From an uncultured Saprospiraceae bacterium (GTDB lineage Bacteria; Bacteroidota; Bacteroidia; Chitinophagales; Saprospiraceae), in NCBI GenBank assembly GCA_937921595.1, contig CAKZTD010000239.1, forward strand, positions 18,797 to 82,796: 64,000 nt of DNA, written 5' to 3'. Shown one piece after another: positions 43,842-53,146 of this stretch. Position 1 is the first letter of the stretch. The number at the start of each line of letters is the position of its first letter. The notes under the pieces are model-generated. The model made no database searches. It saw only the letters and a program-made list of their open reading frames with translations, and was not told the DNA's origin. The translations under genes and the position numbers were made by a program.

Positions 43842-45704
43842 TTGAATTACCTCACAATAGAAAAGGTTACTAAGACCTACGGCGAAAAAGTACTCTTTCG
43901 GGATATCGACCTCCATATAAACCATGGCGATAAAGTAGCTCTGGTAGCCCAAAATGGTACAGGTAAAACGACCCTGCTTAGATTGATAGCAGGTGAAGAA
44001 AAGGGAGAGGGAGAACAAAGTAGAGTGTTCGTCCATAAAAATATCCGCATTGGATATCTAAGGCAAGAGCCAAATTTCCCAAATGACTGGACTGTGATGG
44101 AAACTATTTTTGAAAGTGAAAACCCAATGATCAATGCGGTTCGTCAATATGAGGAAGCTTTACTCTTTCCCGAAGATGAAACGAAGATGCAGTCAGCCTT
44201 GACCATTATGGAAGATCTCAAAGCCTGGGATTTTGAATCGAAGATCAAAGAGATTCTGTTTAAACTAAATATCACTGAACTTGAAAAGACGGTTGGAACA
44301 TTATCAGGAGGTCAACAAAAACGATTGGCTTTAGCGAAGTTGTTGATCGATGAGCCAGAGTTTCTCATTTTGGATGAGCCTACAAATCATCTGGATTTAG
44401 ATATGATCGAATGGTTAGAGGATTATCTGAGTCAAGCCAATCGAACGCTTTTTATGGTGACGCATGATCGCTATTTTTTAGAAAGAGTTTGTAATGTCAT
44501 TGTTGAATTGGATCAAGGTAATTTGTATAAATATCAAGGTAATTACACAGATTTCTTAGAAAAGAAAGCAACGCGACATGAGAATGAAGGTATAGGTCTG
44601 GAGAAGGCGCAGAAGCTGATGAAAAAGGAGTTGGAATGGATCCGCCGGGCGCCTAAAGCTCGTGGGACTAAAGCTAAATCAAGAATAGATGCATTTGATG
44701 TTATCAAAGAAAAAGCAACCAATAAAGTAGATGATCAAAAAGTCCAAATAGAGATTAAAGGTACTCGATTAGGAAGCAAAATTTTAGAAGTCAATTACAT
44801 TAACAAAGCTTATGATGATAAGGTCTTGGTCAAAGATTTTTTCTACAAGTTTAAAAAGAATGAAAGAGTTGGAATCGTTGGGAAAAACGGCGTTGGAAAA
44901 TCAACATTCCTAAAGTTAATCACCAAAGAAATCCGACCAGATTCCGGAACCGTTGTGATTGGAGGTACTGTTCAGTTTGGGCACTTTACTCAGGATGGTA
45001 TCCAACTGAAACAAGATAAAAGAGTCATTGAAGTAATCACAGACATTGCAGAATTTATTCCTTTGGCCAAAGGTTTGAAATTGAGTGCAAGTAAACTTTT
45101 AGAACGATTTCTTTTCAGTAAAAATCATCAACAAGTTTATGTTAGCCAATTGAGTGGAGGAGAGCGACGGCGATTATACCTTTTGACTGTTTTGATGAAA
45201 AATCCAAACTTTCTGATTCTGGATGAGCCGACAAATGATTTGGATATTCTGACATTAAATGTGCTCGAAAATTTCCTGGCAGACTTTCCTGGTTGCGTGT
45301 TAATTGTAAGTCACGATCGATTTTTTATGGACAAATTAGTTGACCATCTTTTCGTGTTTGAAGGAGATGGAAAAATAAAAGATTACAATGGAAACTATAC
45401 GGAATATAGAGCTAATAAAAAGATCGAAGATCGACAAAAAGAAAAAGCACCTAAAGAGAAAAAAGGAAAAATAAAATCAGATAGTGATAAACCTAAGATG
45501 TCCTATTTAGAAAGAAAAGAATATAACCGTCTCGAAAAAGAAATTGAAAAATTAGAAAAAAAGAAATCGGAAATTACTGAGAAGTTTAATGATCAAAATT
45601 TAAGTTCCGAAGAAATTCAAAAGATGTCAATTGAACTTGGGGAGATAAATAACAGCATAGATGAGAAAGAAATGCGTTGGTTAGAGCTTTCTGAAATTGC
45701 CTGA
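43842..45704 (+). CDS. ABC-F family ATPase (Uup/EttA-like)
   Basis: The 620-residue protein has two ABC domains without membrane segments: Walker A AQNGTGKTT and GKNGVGKST, signatures LSGGQQKRLALAKLL and LSGGERRRLYLLTVL, Walker B FLILDEPTNHLDL and FLILDEPTNDLDI. A C-terminal lysine/glutamate-rich coiled coil (KEYNRLEKEIEKLEKKK) as in Uup follows. ABC-F proteins act on ribosomes; Uup types also affect DNA stability. The start is TTG at 43842, giving MNYLTIEKVTKTYGEK; no ATG exists upstream in frame near it. Confidence 0.93.
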   Translation: MNYLTIEKVTKTYGEKVLFRDIDLHINHGDKVALVAQNGTGKTTLLRLIAGEEKGEGEQSRVFVHKNIRIGYLRQEPNFPNDWTVMETIFESENPMINAVRQYEEALLFPEDETKMQSALTIMEDLKAWDFESKIKEILFKLNITELEKTVGTLSGGQQKRLALAKLLIDEPEFLILDEPTNHLDLDMIEWLEDYLSQANRTLFMVTHDRYFLERVCNVIVELDQGNLYKYQGNYTDFLEKKATRHENEGIGLEKAQKLMKKELEWIRRAPKARGTKAKSRIDAFDVIKEKATNKVDDQKVQIEIKGTRLGSKILEVNYINKAYDDKVLVKDFFYKFKKNERVGIVGKNGVGKSTFLKLITKEIRPDSGTVVIGGTVQFGHFTQDGIQLKQDKRVIEVITDIAEFIPLAKGLKLSASKLLERFLFSKNHQQVYVSQLSGGERRRLYLLTVLMKNPNFLILDEPTNDLDILTLNVLENFLADFPGCVLIVSHDRFFMDKLVDHLFVFEGDGKIKDYNGNYTEYRANKKIEDRQKEKAPKEKKGKIKSDSDKPKMSYLERKEYNRLEKEIEKLEKKKSEITEKFNDQNLSSEEIQKMSIELGEINNSIDEKEMRWLELSEIA

Positions 45705-45729
45705 TTTTTGATGTAAAACAGAATACAGA

Positions 45730-46185
45730 ATGCGTAATTATTTTAGCATTGTGAGATCCATTGGTCTAATCCTATTTGGTGTTGGAGTATTTATCGTTGG
45801 TCTGACTTTGCCGGAATTTATGGATCGATTATATAATGACTATGCTTACAACAGAAGTATTTGGGAAAAAGGTTTAGTCGTGTATTTGTTTACAGGTGTA
45901 GGATATTTGATTGTTGGTTTTTCAGGTTTGTTAAAAACGAAGTGGTTTCCCAAATCAGGGCTATTACTTTTAGCTTTCTCTTTTTTGTTTTTTTCTTGGA
46001 CTTGGTATACCGTATTATTCCCAAATTTAAGAGGAGAAGATTTATATATCGGGCTAGGTATACTCACGATGGGGTACAGCTTTTTGATAATCCTTAGTTT
46101 GTTGCTAAGAAACGAAAACTTTTTAGCGGCCTTGGATAGAGAAGATGTGAAAGGAGATGAAGATGATAGAATTCTAGATGCTTAG
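45730..46185 (+). CDS. Four-helix membrane protein, function unknown
   Basis: The 151-residue protein has four hydrophobic segments (about 7-26, 47-65, 73-93, 107-124) and an acidic tail (DREDVKGDEDDRILDA). No family is recognised. It starts 25 bp after the ABC-F stop and is on the same strand, so it may be in that operon. A hairpin repeat follows its end and separates it from the convergent TlpA-type gene. Confidence 0.65.
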   Translation: MRNYFSIVRSIGLILFGVGVFIVGLTLPEFMDRLYNDYAYNRSIWEKGLVVYLFTGVGYLIVGFSGLLKTKWFPKSGLLLLAFSFLFFSWTWYTVLFPNLRGEDLYIGLGILTMGYSFLIILSLLLRNENFLAALDREDVKGDEDDRILDA

Positions 46186-46228
46186 GAGAAGCGGAAATGT
46201 TGAATAAGGAGAGTGAGTAGAATAGGTT

Positions 46229-46271
46229 TTCGATATTAGGCTTTCCGAAATACTGAAAACCTAATACCGAA
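46229..46271. repeat. GTATTCGG/CATTAGG-family hairpin repeat, copy 4
   Basis: TTCGATATTAGG (46229-46240) pairs with CCTAATACCGAA (46260-46271), 11 of 12. It is between convergent genes and is followed by ACTGTTTTTAT, so it may terminate the upstream unit. Confidence 0.65.
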
Positions 46272-46279
46272 TACTGTTT

Positions 46280-46777
46280 TTATTTCTTAGATAATTTTGC
46301 AATCTCATCTTCCAATTCTTCTTCATCACCAGGTAAGTAACCAGAGTGATTCCAAACAATTTTTCCACTTTTATCAATAATGAATGTTTGAGGAATCGTC
46401 TGAAAGTTAAGCGCATTTTGAGCTTCTTGCTCATTGGCACTTAATACAGTGTACTCCCAACCTTTAGTCTCAACAATGCCAGGAACTTTAGCCAATGCTC
46501 GACGCGTATCGATCGTAACTGCGATTAATTCAACATCATATTCGTCTTTCCACTCTGGATATAAATCAGCGATAGCATCCAATTCTTTTTTACAAGGAGA
46601 GCACCAAGTTGCCCAAAAACTAACCACCGTAATTTTGCCATCAGTGCCATAGTCTTCTAAATTGACTGTTTTGCCATCCAATGTTTTTAAACTTAAATTT
46701 GGAACTGCATTCTGAGCAAACATTGAAGTAGCGATCATTAGACACAAGACAGAGGTAAATAACTTTGCAATTTTCAT
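46280..46777 (-). CDS. TlpA/ResA-like periplasmic thioredoxin
   Basis: The 165-residue precursor has a signal peptide (ending FAQ) and a thioredoxin fold with the redox motif WCSPC in VVSFWATWCSPCKKE around residues 52-66, and the cis-Pro region QTIPQTFIIDKSG. This is the TlpA/AhpC-TSA branch, which reduces disulfides in the periplasm. It diverges from a DUF6029 gene followed by an Omp28-type lipoprotein that also has a CxxC motif, which makes a shared redox role plausible. Confidence 0.9.
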   Translation of the reverse strand: MKIAKLFTSVLCLMIATSMFAQNAVPNLSLKTLDGKTVNLEDYGTDGKITVVSFWATWCSPCKKELDAIADLYPEWKDEYDVELIAVTIDTRRALAKVPGIVETKGWEYTVLSANEQEAQNALNFQTIPQTFIIDKSGKIVWNHSGYLPGDEEELEDEIAKLSKK

Positions 46778-46994
46778 ATATTATTAGATTTTTTTTAAAA
46801 AGGATATTATAATTTTAATTAGTTTAAATCTGCTATTTCAGGACTTTTGGGAAGATTCAATTCAATTCTCTTCAAAGTCTGGAAAAAACGCTCTAATTTT
46901 AGAAATCGGGAGGAAGTGTATACGTAATTTAGACGATTTTAAGATTTCATGGTCACTTTTCCCCTACGTTTAACTTAGTTTTAACTCAATATAG

Positions 46995-48662
46995 ATGAAA
47001 AGAATAATAACGACTTTTTTCAGCCTGCTATTTTTAACGCTTTGTCAAATTTCTTACGGGCAAGATGTCGCGAGAGTGTCAGGAAGTCTTCAAGCTCAAG
47101 GAAATTTCTTTTTTAGAGATTCTCTGATTGGAGCAGCTAACACTCCACAGTATGACCATCAGCTTTATGGAGCAGATACTTGGTTACAATTAAATTATGC
47201 ATATAAAGGCTTTGATGTAGGAGTTCGATTTGATGTTTTTCAAAATTCTAATCTATTAGATCCTTCTAGTTCTTACACAGCTCAAGGCATTGGTCGATGG
47301 TATGCTAAAAAGACAATTAATAAGCTTGGGATCTCTGGAGGGTATCTATATGATCAAATCGGTTCTGGTCTCATCTTTCGAGCATTCGAACAAAGGCCGC
47401 TATTGATAGACAATGCTTTGTACGGAATTCGCTTGACTTATGATTTTAATGAAGATTGGATCATGAAAGTTTTCTCGGGAAAACAAAAACAACAGTTCAG
47501 TACTTATGGGACGATCATCAAAGGAATAAATTTTGAAGGATTTATTGCATCTGAAAAAGAAGGCCAGAATTGGACCTTGTCTCCTGGAGTTGGAGTCGTT
47601 GCCAAGACTTTAGATGATGATGTCATGCGGACTGTTGTTGGAACGATCAATAGTTATAATGTTGCGGATAGTATTGGGGCGAAATACAACTCTTATGCAA
47701 TGACGGCTTACAATACGTTGTCTGCCGGAAAATTCAACTGGTATGTAGAAGCAGCTTATAAAACGGACGAAAATTTTTTCAATCCTAGAGCCATTCGAAC
47801 CATCAACGATACGACTAGTTCACCAGGAAAATTAGTACTTGAAAACGGAACCGTTTTTTACACATCCATGAGTTATGCAGATAAAGGATTTGGAATAACC
47901 TTAGAAGCAAAACGTACCCAGAATTTTTCATTTAGAACGAATCCTTTTGTAACACTTAATCAAGGAGCAATAAACTTCTTACCTCCTATGACTCGGTTCA
48001 ATACTTACCGATTGACCACTCGATATCAGGCAGCTACTCAGGAGTTAGGAGAAAATGCTATTCAAGCTGATATCAAATATGCTTTTAGTAGAAAATTTCA
48101 GATTGGAGTAAATGGATCTTATATCACAGACCTTGACAATGAACTTTTATATAACGAAATTTATACGAATGTAACTTATAAGTATAAGCGAAAATGGCAA
48201 ATTACTGGAGGGGTTCAATACCAGGAGTATAACCAAGCCTTGTACGAAGAAAAACCAGGAAAACCCAATGTAAAAGCAATTACACCTTATGCGGATTTCC
48301 TTTATAAATTCTCTAGGAAAAAAGCAATCCGAGTCGAAGGTCAGTATATGAATACTAAAGAAGATTTTGGAAGCTGGATATTTGGCTTAGTAGAATTTAC
48401 CATGGCCCCGCATTGGACCTTTACCGTTTCGGATATGTATAACGTAAGTCCAAACCCTAAGAAAGAAGAAATTCCGACAGCATCGAATGGTGAAAAAATG
48501 AAAATACATTATCCTCGATTTGATGTTTTCTATACTTATAAATCTAACCGGTTTTCAATCAGTTATGTAAAACAGGTTGAGGGGATTGTTTGTACAGGAG
48601 GTATCTGCCGACTAGAGCCTGCATTTAGTGGTGTGAAAGTTGGTGTTAATTCTACATTTTAA
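46995..48662 (+). CDS. DUF6029 family outer-membrane protein
   Basis: The 555-residue precursor has a signal peptide (ending SYGQD) and a long series of amphipathic strands that suggests a large beta-barrel. Segments such as GADTWLQLNYAYKGFDVGVRFDVFQNSNLLDPSSSYTAQGIG and YDQIGSGLIFRAFEQRPLLIDNALYGIRL fit DUF6029. The function is not known. It is followed after 14 bp by an Omp28-type gene, an arrangement common in Bacteroidota, so the two proteins probably work together. Confidence 0.85.
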   Translation: MKRIITTFFSLLFLTLCQISYGQDVARVSGSLQAQGNFFFRDSLIGAANTPQYDHQLYGADTWLQLNYAYKGFDVGVRFDVFQNSNLLDPSSSYTAQGIGRWYAKKTINKLGISGGYLYDQIGSGLIFRAFEQRPLLIDNALYGIRLTYDFNEDWIMKVFSGKQKQQFSTYGTIIKGINFEGFIASEKEGQNWTLSPGVGVVAKTLDDDVMRTVVGTINSYNVADSIGAKYNSYAMTAYNTLSAGKFNWYVEAAYKTDENFFNPRAIRTINDTTSSPGKLVLENGTVFYTSMSYADKGFGITLEAKRTQNFSFRTNPFVTLNQGAINFLPPMTRFNTYRLTTRYQAATQELGENAIQADIKYAFSRKFQIGVNGSYITDLDNELLYNEIYTNVTYKYKRKWQITGGVQYQEYNQALYEEKPGKPNVKAITPYADFLYKFSRKKAIRVEGQYMNTKEDFGSWIFGLVEFTMAPHWTFTVSDMYNVSPNPKKEEIPTASNGEKMKIHYPRFDVFYTYKSNRFSISYVKQVEGIVCTGGICRLEPAFSGVKVGVNSTF

Positions 48663-48676
48663 AAAAAATATAAATC

Positions 48677-49564
48677 ATGAAAAATCAATTAAGATCTCAA
48701 ATGCTTTTTGGAAAGAAATATATTTTTCTACTCTTAGCTCTATCAGGATTCTTCTTGGCTTGTAATGAAAACATGCCAGTGATTGATTGTTTGAGTTGCG
48801 AAGATAATGGAGGGGGAGGAGGTCCAACAGGCCCTCAAGTGAAAAATGTTTTGATCGAAGAATTTACAGGAGTACGTTGTATCGGTTGTCCTGCAGGAAG
48901 TACAGAAATTCAAAATCTAATCAGCCAAAGCAATGGCCGTTTAGTTGCCGTGTCTATTCATGCAGGTTTCTTTTCATTACCTTATCCAGAAAATGATTAT
49001 GATTTTCGTACAGACGGAGGGACTTCTATTTTGAATTTCCTAGGTCAACCTGAAGCAAACCCTGCAGCAGTTGTTGATCGGAAACAGTTTCCAGGAGAAG
49101 CGGATCTTCAGTTTGTAAATACCTCTGCATGGGCCGGAATTATTTCTCAACAGTATGATGAAATGGCGAAGTTAAGTATGACCCTAGAGAATACTTATAA
49201 TGAGAATAATAGAACTTTGACGATGAAGGTAAGCGGCGAATCTCAAGAGTTAATCACTGAAGAGGTTAAATTGACTATCATGATTACTGAATCTGGAATT
49301 GTTGATAACCAGCTAACACCAGAATCTTCACCAGATAGCAATCCTGATTATGTTCACAACCATGTTCTTAGAAAAGTTATAACTGCTTTTGAAGGAGATG
49401 TAATTGCTAGTACATTAGGTGAAGGAGCTACTTTTGAAGAAACTTATACTTTTATAATCCCTAATGATTGGGTAGTAGCAGACTGTGAAGTAATTGCTTT
49501 TACACATCTTTCTGAAAGTAACAAAGAGGTTTTACAGGCAGTGCAAGAGCATTTAGCGGACTAA
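48677..49564 (+). CDS. Omp28-related lipoprotein with thioredoxin-like motif
   Basis: The 295-residue precursor has a lipoprotein signal (FFLACNEN, Cys29) and a glycine-rich linker. The mature part starts with VLIEEFTGVRCIGCPAGS, the Omp28 family motif with a CxxC, and continues with a thioredoxin-like region (LVAVSIHAGFF) and C-terminal beta domain. Omp28 of Porphyromonas is an outer-membrane protein of unclear role. The CxxC suggests disulfide chemistry, and a TlpA-type gene is close by on the other strand. A terminator follows. Confidence 0.88.
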   Translation: MKNQLRSQMLFGKKYIFLLLALSGFFLACNENMPVIDCLSCEDNGGGGGPTGPQVKNVLIEEFTGVRCIGCPAGSTEIQNLISQSNGRLVAVSIHAGFFSLPYPENDYDFRTDGGTSILNFLGQPEANPAAVVDRKQFPGEADLQFVNTSAWAGIISQQYDEMAKLSMTLENTYNENNRTLTMKVSGESQELITEEVKLTIMITESGIVDNQLTPESSPDSNPDYVHNHVLRKVITAFEGDVIASTLGEGATFEETYTFIIPNDWVVADCEVIAFTHLSESNKEVLQAVQEHLAD

Positions 49565-49583
49565 ATCAAATCTTGATAAAAAT

Positions 49584-49622
49584 AAAGAGGTCAGGCGACA
49601 AGTTTCGTTTGGCCTCTTTGTT
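49584..49622 (+). terminator. Terminator of the DUF6029-Omp28 operon
   Basis: AAAGAGGTC (49584-49592) pairs with GGCCTCTTT (49611-49619) with one G-U pair, followed by GTTT. Confidence 0.7.
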
Positions 49623-49664
49623 TGTATGGTCACTCTGTTAAGTTTTAAATAAGCTTGTTCTGAG

Positions 49665-49725
49665 TTTTATCGAAGGGGCAAGAGTAAGTTATAAATGGAA
49701 GTCAGTATAATGGCAAGTTTGTAAA
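49665..49725. repeat. TATAATGGCAAGTTTGTAA-family repeat, copy 2
   Basis: GGGGCAAGAGTAAGTTATAA is followed by TGGAAGTCAGTATAATGGCA and AGTTTGTAAATGCAT. It shares the order and spacing of words with copies at 35267-35340 and 54833-54909. Confidence 0.6.
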
Positions 49726-49790
49726 TGCATATCTAGGGAAGATAAATCCTTGCTAGATTTCCTCTCCCTCCCATTTCTTTAAAAAAAAAT

Positions 49791-49798
49791 TATCTTTG
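49791..49798 (+). promoter_or_regulatory. -7 element TATCTTTG of the pheT operon
   Basis: TATCTTTG is followed by CAGC, as in the atp promoters, and lies 90 nt before the ATG of pheT. Confidence 0.55.
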
Positions 49799-49887
49799 CA
49801 GCTTGAAAACCGCCTGATATGGAATCTAATTCGATTAAATGGCGTTTGTAGGGAAAGAAAATAAAGTAGCAATAAAAATATCATAGA

Positions 49888-52329
49888 ATGAATGTTTCTT
49901 TAAATTGGTTAAAAGACTATCTGGACATCAACCTCAATGTAGAGGAGACCTCGGAATTATTGACCGCAATAGGATTAGAGGTAGAAGGACAAGAAGAGAT
50001 TGAAAGTATCAAAGGAGGACTACGTGGTCTTGTGGTTGGATTTGTAAAAGAATGTGGAAAACACCCTGGTGCAGATAAATTATCATTAACAAAAGTAGAT
50101 GTTGGTGGCGAAGAAGATTTACAAATTGTTTGCGGAGCACCCAATGTTGCTGCCGGACAAAAAGTAATCGTTGCAACCATCGGTACGGTTTTATACGATG
50201 CAGAAGGCCGAGATTTTAAAATTAAAAAAGGAAAAATCAGAGGTGAAGTTTCCGAAGGGATGATCTGTGCTGAAGATGAATTAGGAATTGGAAATGATCA
50301 TAGCGGAATTATTGTCCTTCCAGAGAATACTAAAGTTGGAATGTTGGCCAGTGAGTATTATAATATTGAAAATGATGTAGTGTATGAAATTGGTTTGACA
50401 CCAAATCGTTCAGATGCGACCTCTCATTTAGGTGTTGCAAAAGATTTAGCTGCAGCTTTGAAAATCAATCACGGTCATAATGGAAGTGTAAAAGCACCAG
50501 ATGTATCTGCTTTTAAAGCACAAAGCAATGAAATGCCAATCGACGTGGTGGTAGAAAACGCAGAAGCTTGTCCAAGATATTCTGGCCTTACCATTAAAGG
50601 TGTCACTGTTAAAGAATCTCCAGATTGGCTTAAGAACAGACTGAATTCTATTGGAGTACGTCCAATCAATAACATCGTTGATATCACCAATTTTGTTTTA
50701 CACGAATTAGGTCAACCACTTCACGCATTTGATGCGGACAAGATTCAAGGATCTAAAATTATTGTGAAAACACTTGCGGATGGTTCTATTTTCAAATCAC
50801 TTGATGAAGTAGATCGGAAATTAACAGCAACGGATTTAATGATCTGTGATGGAGAATCCAATGGAATGTGTATCGCTGGAGTTTTTGGAGGCATCAACTC
50901 AGGGGTTACAGACTCAACAACAAATATCTTCCTTGAGTCAGCACATTTCAATGCAAAATGGGTTAGAAAATCTAGTATGCATCATATCTTAAGAACAGAT
51001 GCTGCTCAATGTTTTGAAAAAGGTAGCGATCCAAATATTACGCTTTACGCTTTGAAACGTGCAGCCTTATTATTCCAAGAATTAGCAGGAGGAGAGATTG
51101 CGTCTGATGTGATCGATTTGTATCCTAGTAAAATTGAAAAGAAAGAGATCGTTGTTCGATATAATCAAATCAATCGCTTGATTGGTGTGGAAATTCCTGT
51201 GGATAAGGTGAAAGAAATCTTCGCAGCACTAGAGATGGATATCCTCAAAGAAAGCGCTGAAGAATTAACTATTAGTATTCCGACGAACAAGGCAGATGTG
51301 CTTCGAGAAGTAGATGTCATAGAAGAAGTTTTGCGGATTTATGGTTTTAACAAAGTCCCTTTTACTGATCAGTTGAGCAGTACAATTGTAGTCGGTGCTA
51401 AGCCCGATCAGCATAAATTGCGGAATACCGTGAGTGATTTTTTAGCCTCTTCTGGATTCAATGAAATCATGGCGGTTTCTTTGACTGAGTCTAAATATTT
51501 TGAAGAGATTTTTCCTGTAGATAAAGAAAAACTAGTTTTTGTAAACAATACCTCAAATAGTCATTTGGATGTGATGCGTCCGACGATGTTGTTTAGTGGA
51601 ATGGAAGCGATTGTCCGAAATCAAAACCGCCAAAATGCGGACTTAAAGCTATTTGAATACGGTAGAACTTACGAAAAAACAGAAGAAGGTTTCAATGAGC
51701 GTTCACATTATAGCTTGTTTGTAACAGGTGGGAAATATAACGAAAGCTGGCTGACCGATGATAAAAGCCAGGTTGATTACTATTCTTTAAAAGCTTATGT
51801 TCAAAATGTGTTGAGCCGATTAGGTGTGGCACGTTTCCAACAAAGTGCTATCCAGGATGATTTATTCGTTTATGGCTTGAAATATCATAGAGGACCAAAA
51901 GAATTAGTTAGCTTTGGAATGGTACAAAAAGGTATCTTGCGGAAGATGGACATTAAGAGACCTGTGTTTTACGCAGAATTCCAGTGGGATAACATTGTCC
52001 AGAGCTTGAAAAAGCATAAAGTCCAGTTTAAAGAATTAACCAAATATCCTTCAGTTCGAAGAGATTTAGCTCTAGTTATTGATAATTCGGTTAATTTTCA
52101 GGATATTGCAGATGTCGCTCATAAGACTGGCAAGAGTATTTTGAAAGAAGTCAATCTTTTTGATGTTTATGAAAACAAAGAGCAATTAGGAGAAAATAAA
52201 AAATCTTACGCAATAAGCTTTGTTTTTGAGGATGAATCCAAGACATTAAAGGATAAAGACGTAGAAAAAGTGATGAGCAAACTAATTGAAACGTACGAAG
52301 GGAAACTTGGCGCGGTAATTCGACGTTAA
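49888..52329 (+). CDS. pheT: Phenylalanyl-tRNA synthetase beta subunit
   Basis: The 813-residue protein has the expected domain order: B1 and tRNA-binding EMAP-like domain (GLVVGFVKECGKHPGADKLSLTKVDVG), B3/B4 editing domain, B5, the catalytic-like core and the C-terminal FDX-ACB anticodon-binding domain (LTKYPSVRRDLALVIDNSVNFQDI). Length is typical. The alpha subunit gene pheS is not adjacent, which is usual in this phylum. The downstream gene starts 26 bp after the stop, and zapA follows, as often seen in Bacteroidota. Confidence 0.98.
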   Translation: MNVSLNWLKDYLDINLNVEETSELLTAIGLEVEGQEEIESIKGGLRGLVVGFVKECGKHPGADKLSLTKVDVGGEEDLQIVCGAPNVAAGQKVIVATIGTVLYDAEGRDFKIKKGKIRGEVSEGMICAEDELGIGNDHSGIIVLPENTKVGMLASEYYNIENDVVYEIGLTPNRSDATSHLGVAKDLAAALKINHGHNGSVKAPDVSAFKAQSNEMPIDVVVENAEACPRYSGLTIKGVTVKESPDWLKNRLNSIGVRPINNIVDITNFVLHELGQPLHAFDADKIQGSKIIVKTLADGSIFKSLDEVDRKLTATDLMICDGESNGMCIAGVFGGINSGVTDSTTNIFLESAHFNAKWVRKSSMHHILRTDAAQCFEKGSDPNITLYALKRAALLFQELAGGEIASDVIDLYPSKIEKKEIVVRYNQINRLIGVEIPVDKVKEIFAALEMDILKESAEELTISIPTNKADVLREVDVIEEVLRIYGFNKVPFTDQLSSTIVVGAKPDQHKLRNTVSDFLASSGFNEIMAVSLTESKYFEEIFPVDKEKLVFVNNTSNSHLDVMRPTMLFSGMEAIVRNQNRQNADLKLFEYGRTYEKTEEGFNERSHYSLFVTGGKYNESWLTDDKSQVDYYSLKAYVQNVLSRLGVARFQQSAIQDDLFVYGLKYHRGPKELVSFGMVQKGILRKMDIKRPVFYAEFQWDNIVQSLKKHKVQFKELTKYPSVRRDLALVIDNSVNFQDIADVAHKTGKSILKEVNLFDVYENKEQLGENKKSYAISFVFEDESKTLKDKDVEKVMSKLIETYEGKLGAVIRR

Positions 52330-52354
52330 ACCCTACAAAAGCGCCTAAATTATA

Positions 52355-52663
52355 ATGGCAATACAATCAGTAACAGATAAATTAAGTAATATAGAACTCA
52401 AGGTCAGACAACTAGCCTTAAAGCTGGAGCGTCTGAACAATGAAAATAGTACGCTTTTATTAGAAAATAAAAGATTAAAGTCTGAGCTTTTGCAAAATTC
52501 GAATAAGCTCGGACAAATGGAAGAAAAAGTGGTGCGGTCAAAAGTAGCTCTTGATACAACTAAAGGAGACAAGGACCCGGAATATTCTAGAAAGCTGAGG
52601 AACGAGATCGAACAATACATTGGCGAAATTGATAAATGTATTGAATGGTTGCAAAATAATTGA
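52355..52663 (+). CDS. Coiled-coil protein upstream of zapA (ZapB-like position)
   Basis: The 102-residue protein is almost all helix with heptads (LSNIELKVRQLALKLERLNNENSTLLLENKRLKSEL) and a short conserved C-terminal EIEQYIGEIDKCIEWL. Its stop codon overlaps the region of the zapA start, suggesting coupled translation. Position and coiled-coil form suggest a divisome partner similar in role to ZapB, but there is no clear sequence match, so this is inference. Confidence 0.75.
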   Translation: MAIQSVTDKLSNIELKVRQLALKLERLNNENSTLLLENKRLKSELLQNSNKLGQMEEKVVRSKVALDTTKGDKDPEYSRKLRNEIEQYIGEIDKCIEWLQNN

Positions 52664-52665
52664 TC

Positions 52666-52977
52666 ATGGAGGAGAAAGACATGACAAATATAACGGTATT
52701 AATAGCTGGACGACCTTATCCATTAAAGGTAAAGGTAGGAGATGAGGATGCTATCAGAAAGATCGTTAAAGATGTCAACGAAAAAGTCAACCGTTTTCAA
52801 CTCACGTATAACAAAAAAGACAAACAAGATTGCTTGTCGATGGCACTGTTAACCTATGCAGTAGATTTACACAAATCTAAAACAGGTGGCAGTGGCGAAA
52901 ATACTCCCAGTTTTGATCCGGTAATCTCTGAAAAGATAAATCAACTTGACGAGTTACTAAACCACCTGCTGAAGTAA
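52666..52977 (+). CDS. zapA: Cell division protein ZapA
   Basis: The protein of about 103 residues has the ZapA pattern: NITVLIAGRPYPLKV, then DEDAIRKIVKDVNEKVNRFQ and a C-terminal coiled coil (ISEKINQLDELLNHLL). ZapA binds FtsZ and promotes protofilament bundling. Two ATG codons are possible, at 52666 and 52681; the second is preceded by GGAGGAG at 52668-52674, a Shine-Dalgarno-like sequence that is rare in this window. The upstream gene is the coiled-coil protein and downstream is a candidate structured RNA before rny. Confidence 0.88.
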   Translation: MEEKDMTNITVLIAGRPYPLKVKVGDEDAIRKIVKDVNEKVNRFQLTYNKKDKQDCLSMALLTYAVDLHKSKTGGSGENTPSFDPVISEKINQLDELLNHLLK

Positions 52978-53016
52978 TTTCTTACTCAGTTTAACTTTTT
53001 CTATTCCATTACTTTT

Positions 53017-53118
53017 GGGCTATTTTGCCCTAGCTTTTTTCGTGATTTTCGAAATTCATGTTTTCTTTTTTATGAAATCATGTCTTTTCAAACGAAGCCG
53101 AGAAAAGCTCATAAACCC
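53017..53118 (+). ncRNA. Candidate structured RNA between zapA and rny
   Basis: AGCTTTTTTCG (53032-53042) pairs over 11 bp with CGAGAAAAGCT (53099-53109, one G-U). Inside, TTCG (53048-53051) pairs with CGAA (53093-53096) and TTCAT with ATGAA at the tip. Outside, an asymmetric bubble is closed by GGG/CCC (53017-53019, 53116-53118), and CCCTTTTT follows. A TACTTTTG -7 element lies at 53010-53017. A long rod with a bubble resembles 6S-type RNAs, which are found next to zapA in other bacteria, but an rny leader structure is equally possible. Confidence 0.35.
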
Positions 53119-53146
53119 TTTTTATTCATGTGTTAAATAAAATGAT

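Larger units (their letters stand above)
49565..49887. other. 323-bp gap with terminator, dispersed repeat and pheT leader
   Basis: The gap holds the Omp28 terminator, a TATAATGGCAAGTTTGTAA-family repeat and the pheT promoter. In the pheT leader AAACCGCC near 49806 can pair with GGCGTTT near 49842. I see no T-box motif and no reading frame. Confidence 0.5.

Noticed and set aside
52668-52674. GGAGGAG as proof of the zapA start at 52681
   Set aside because: Shine-Dalgarno sequences are weakly used in this phylum and the stretch is also coding if translation starts at 52666, so it does not decide the start.
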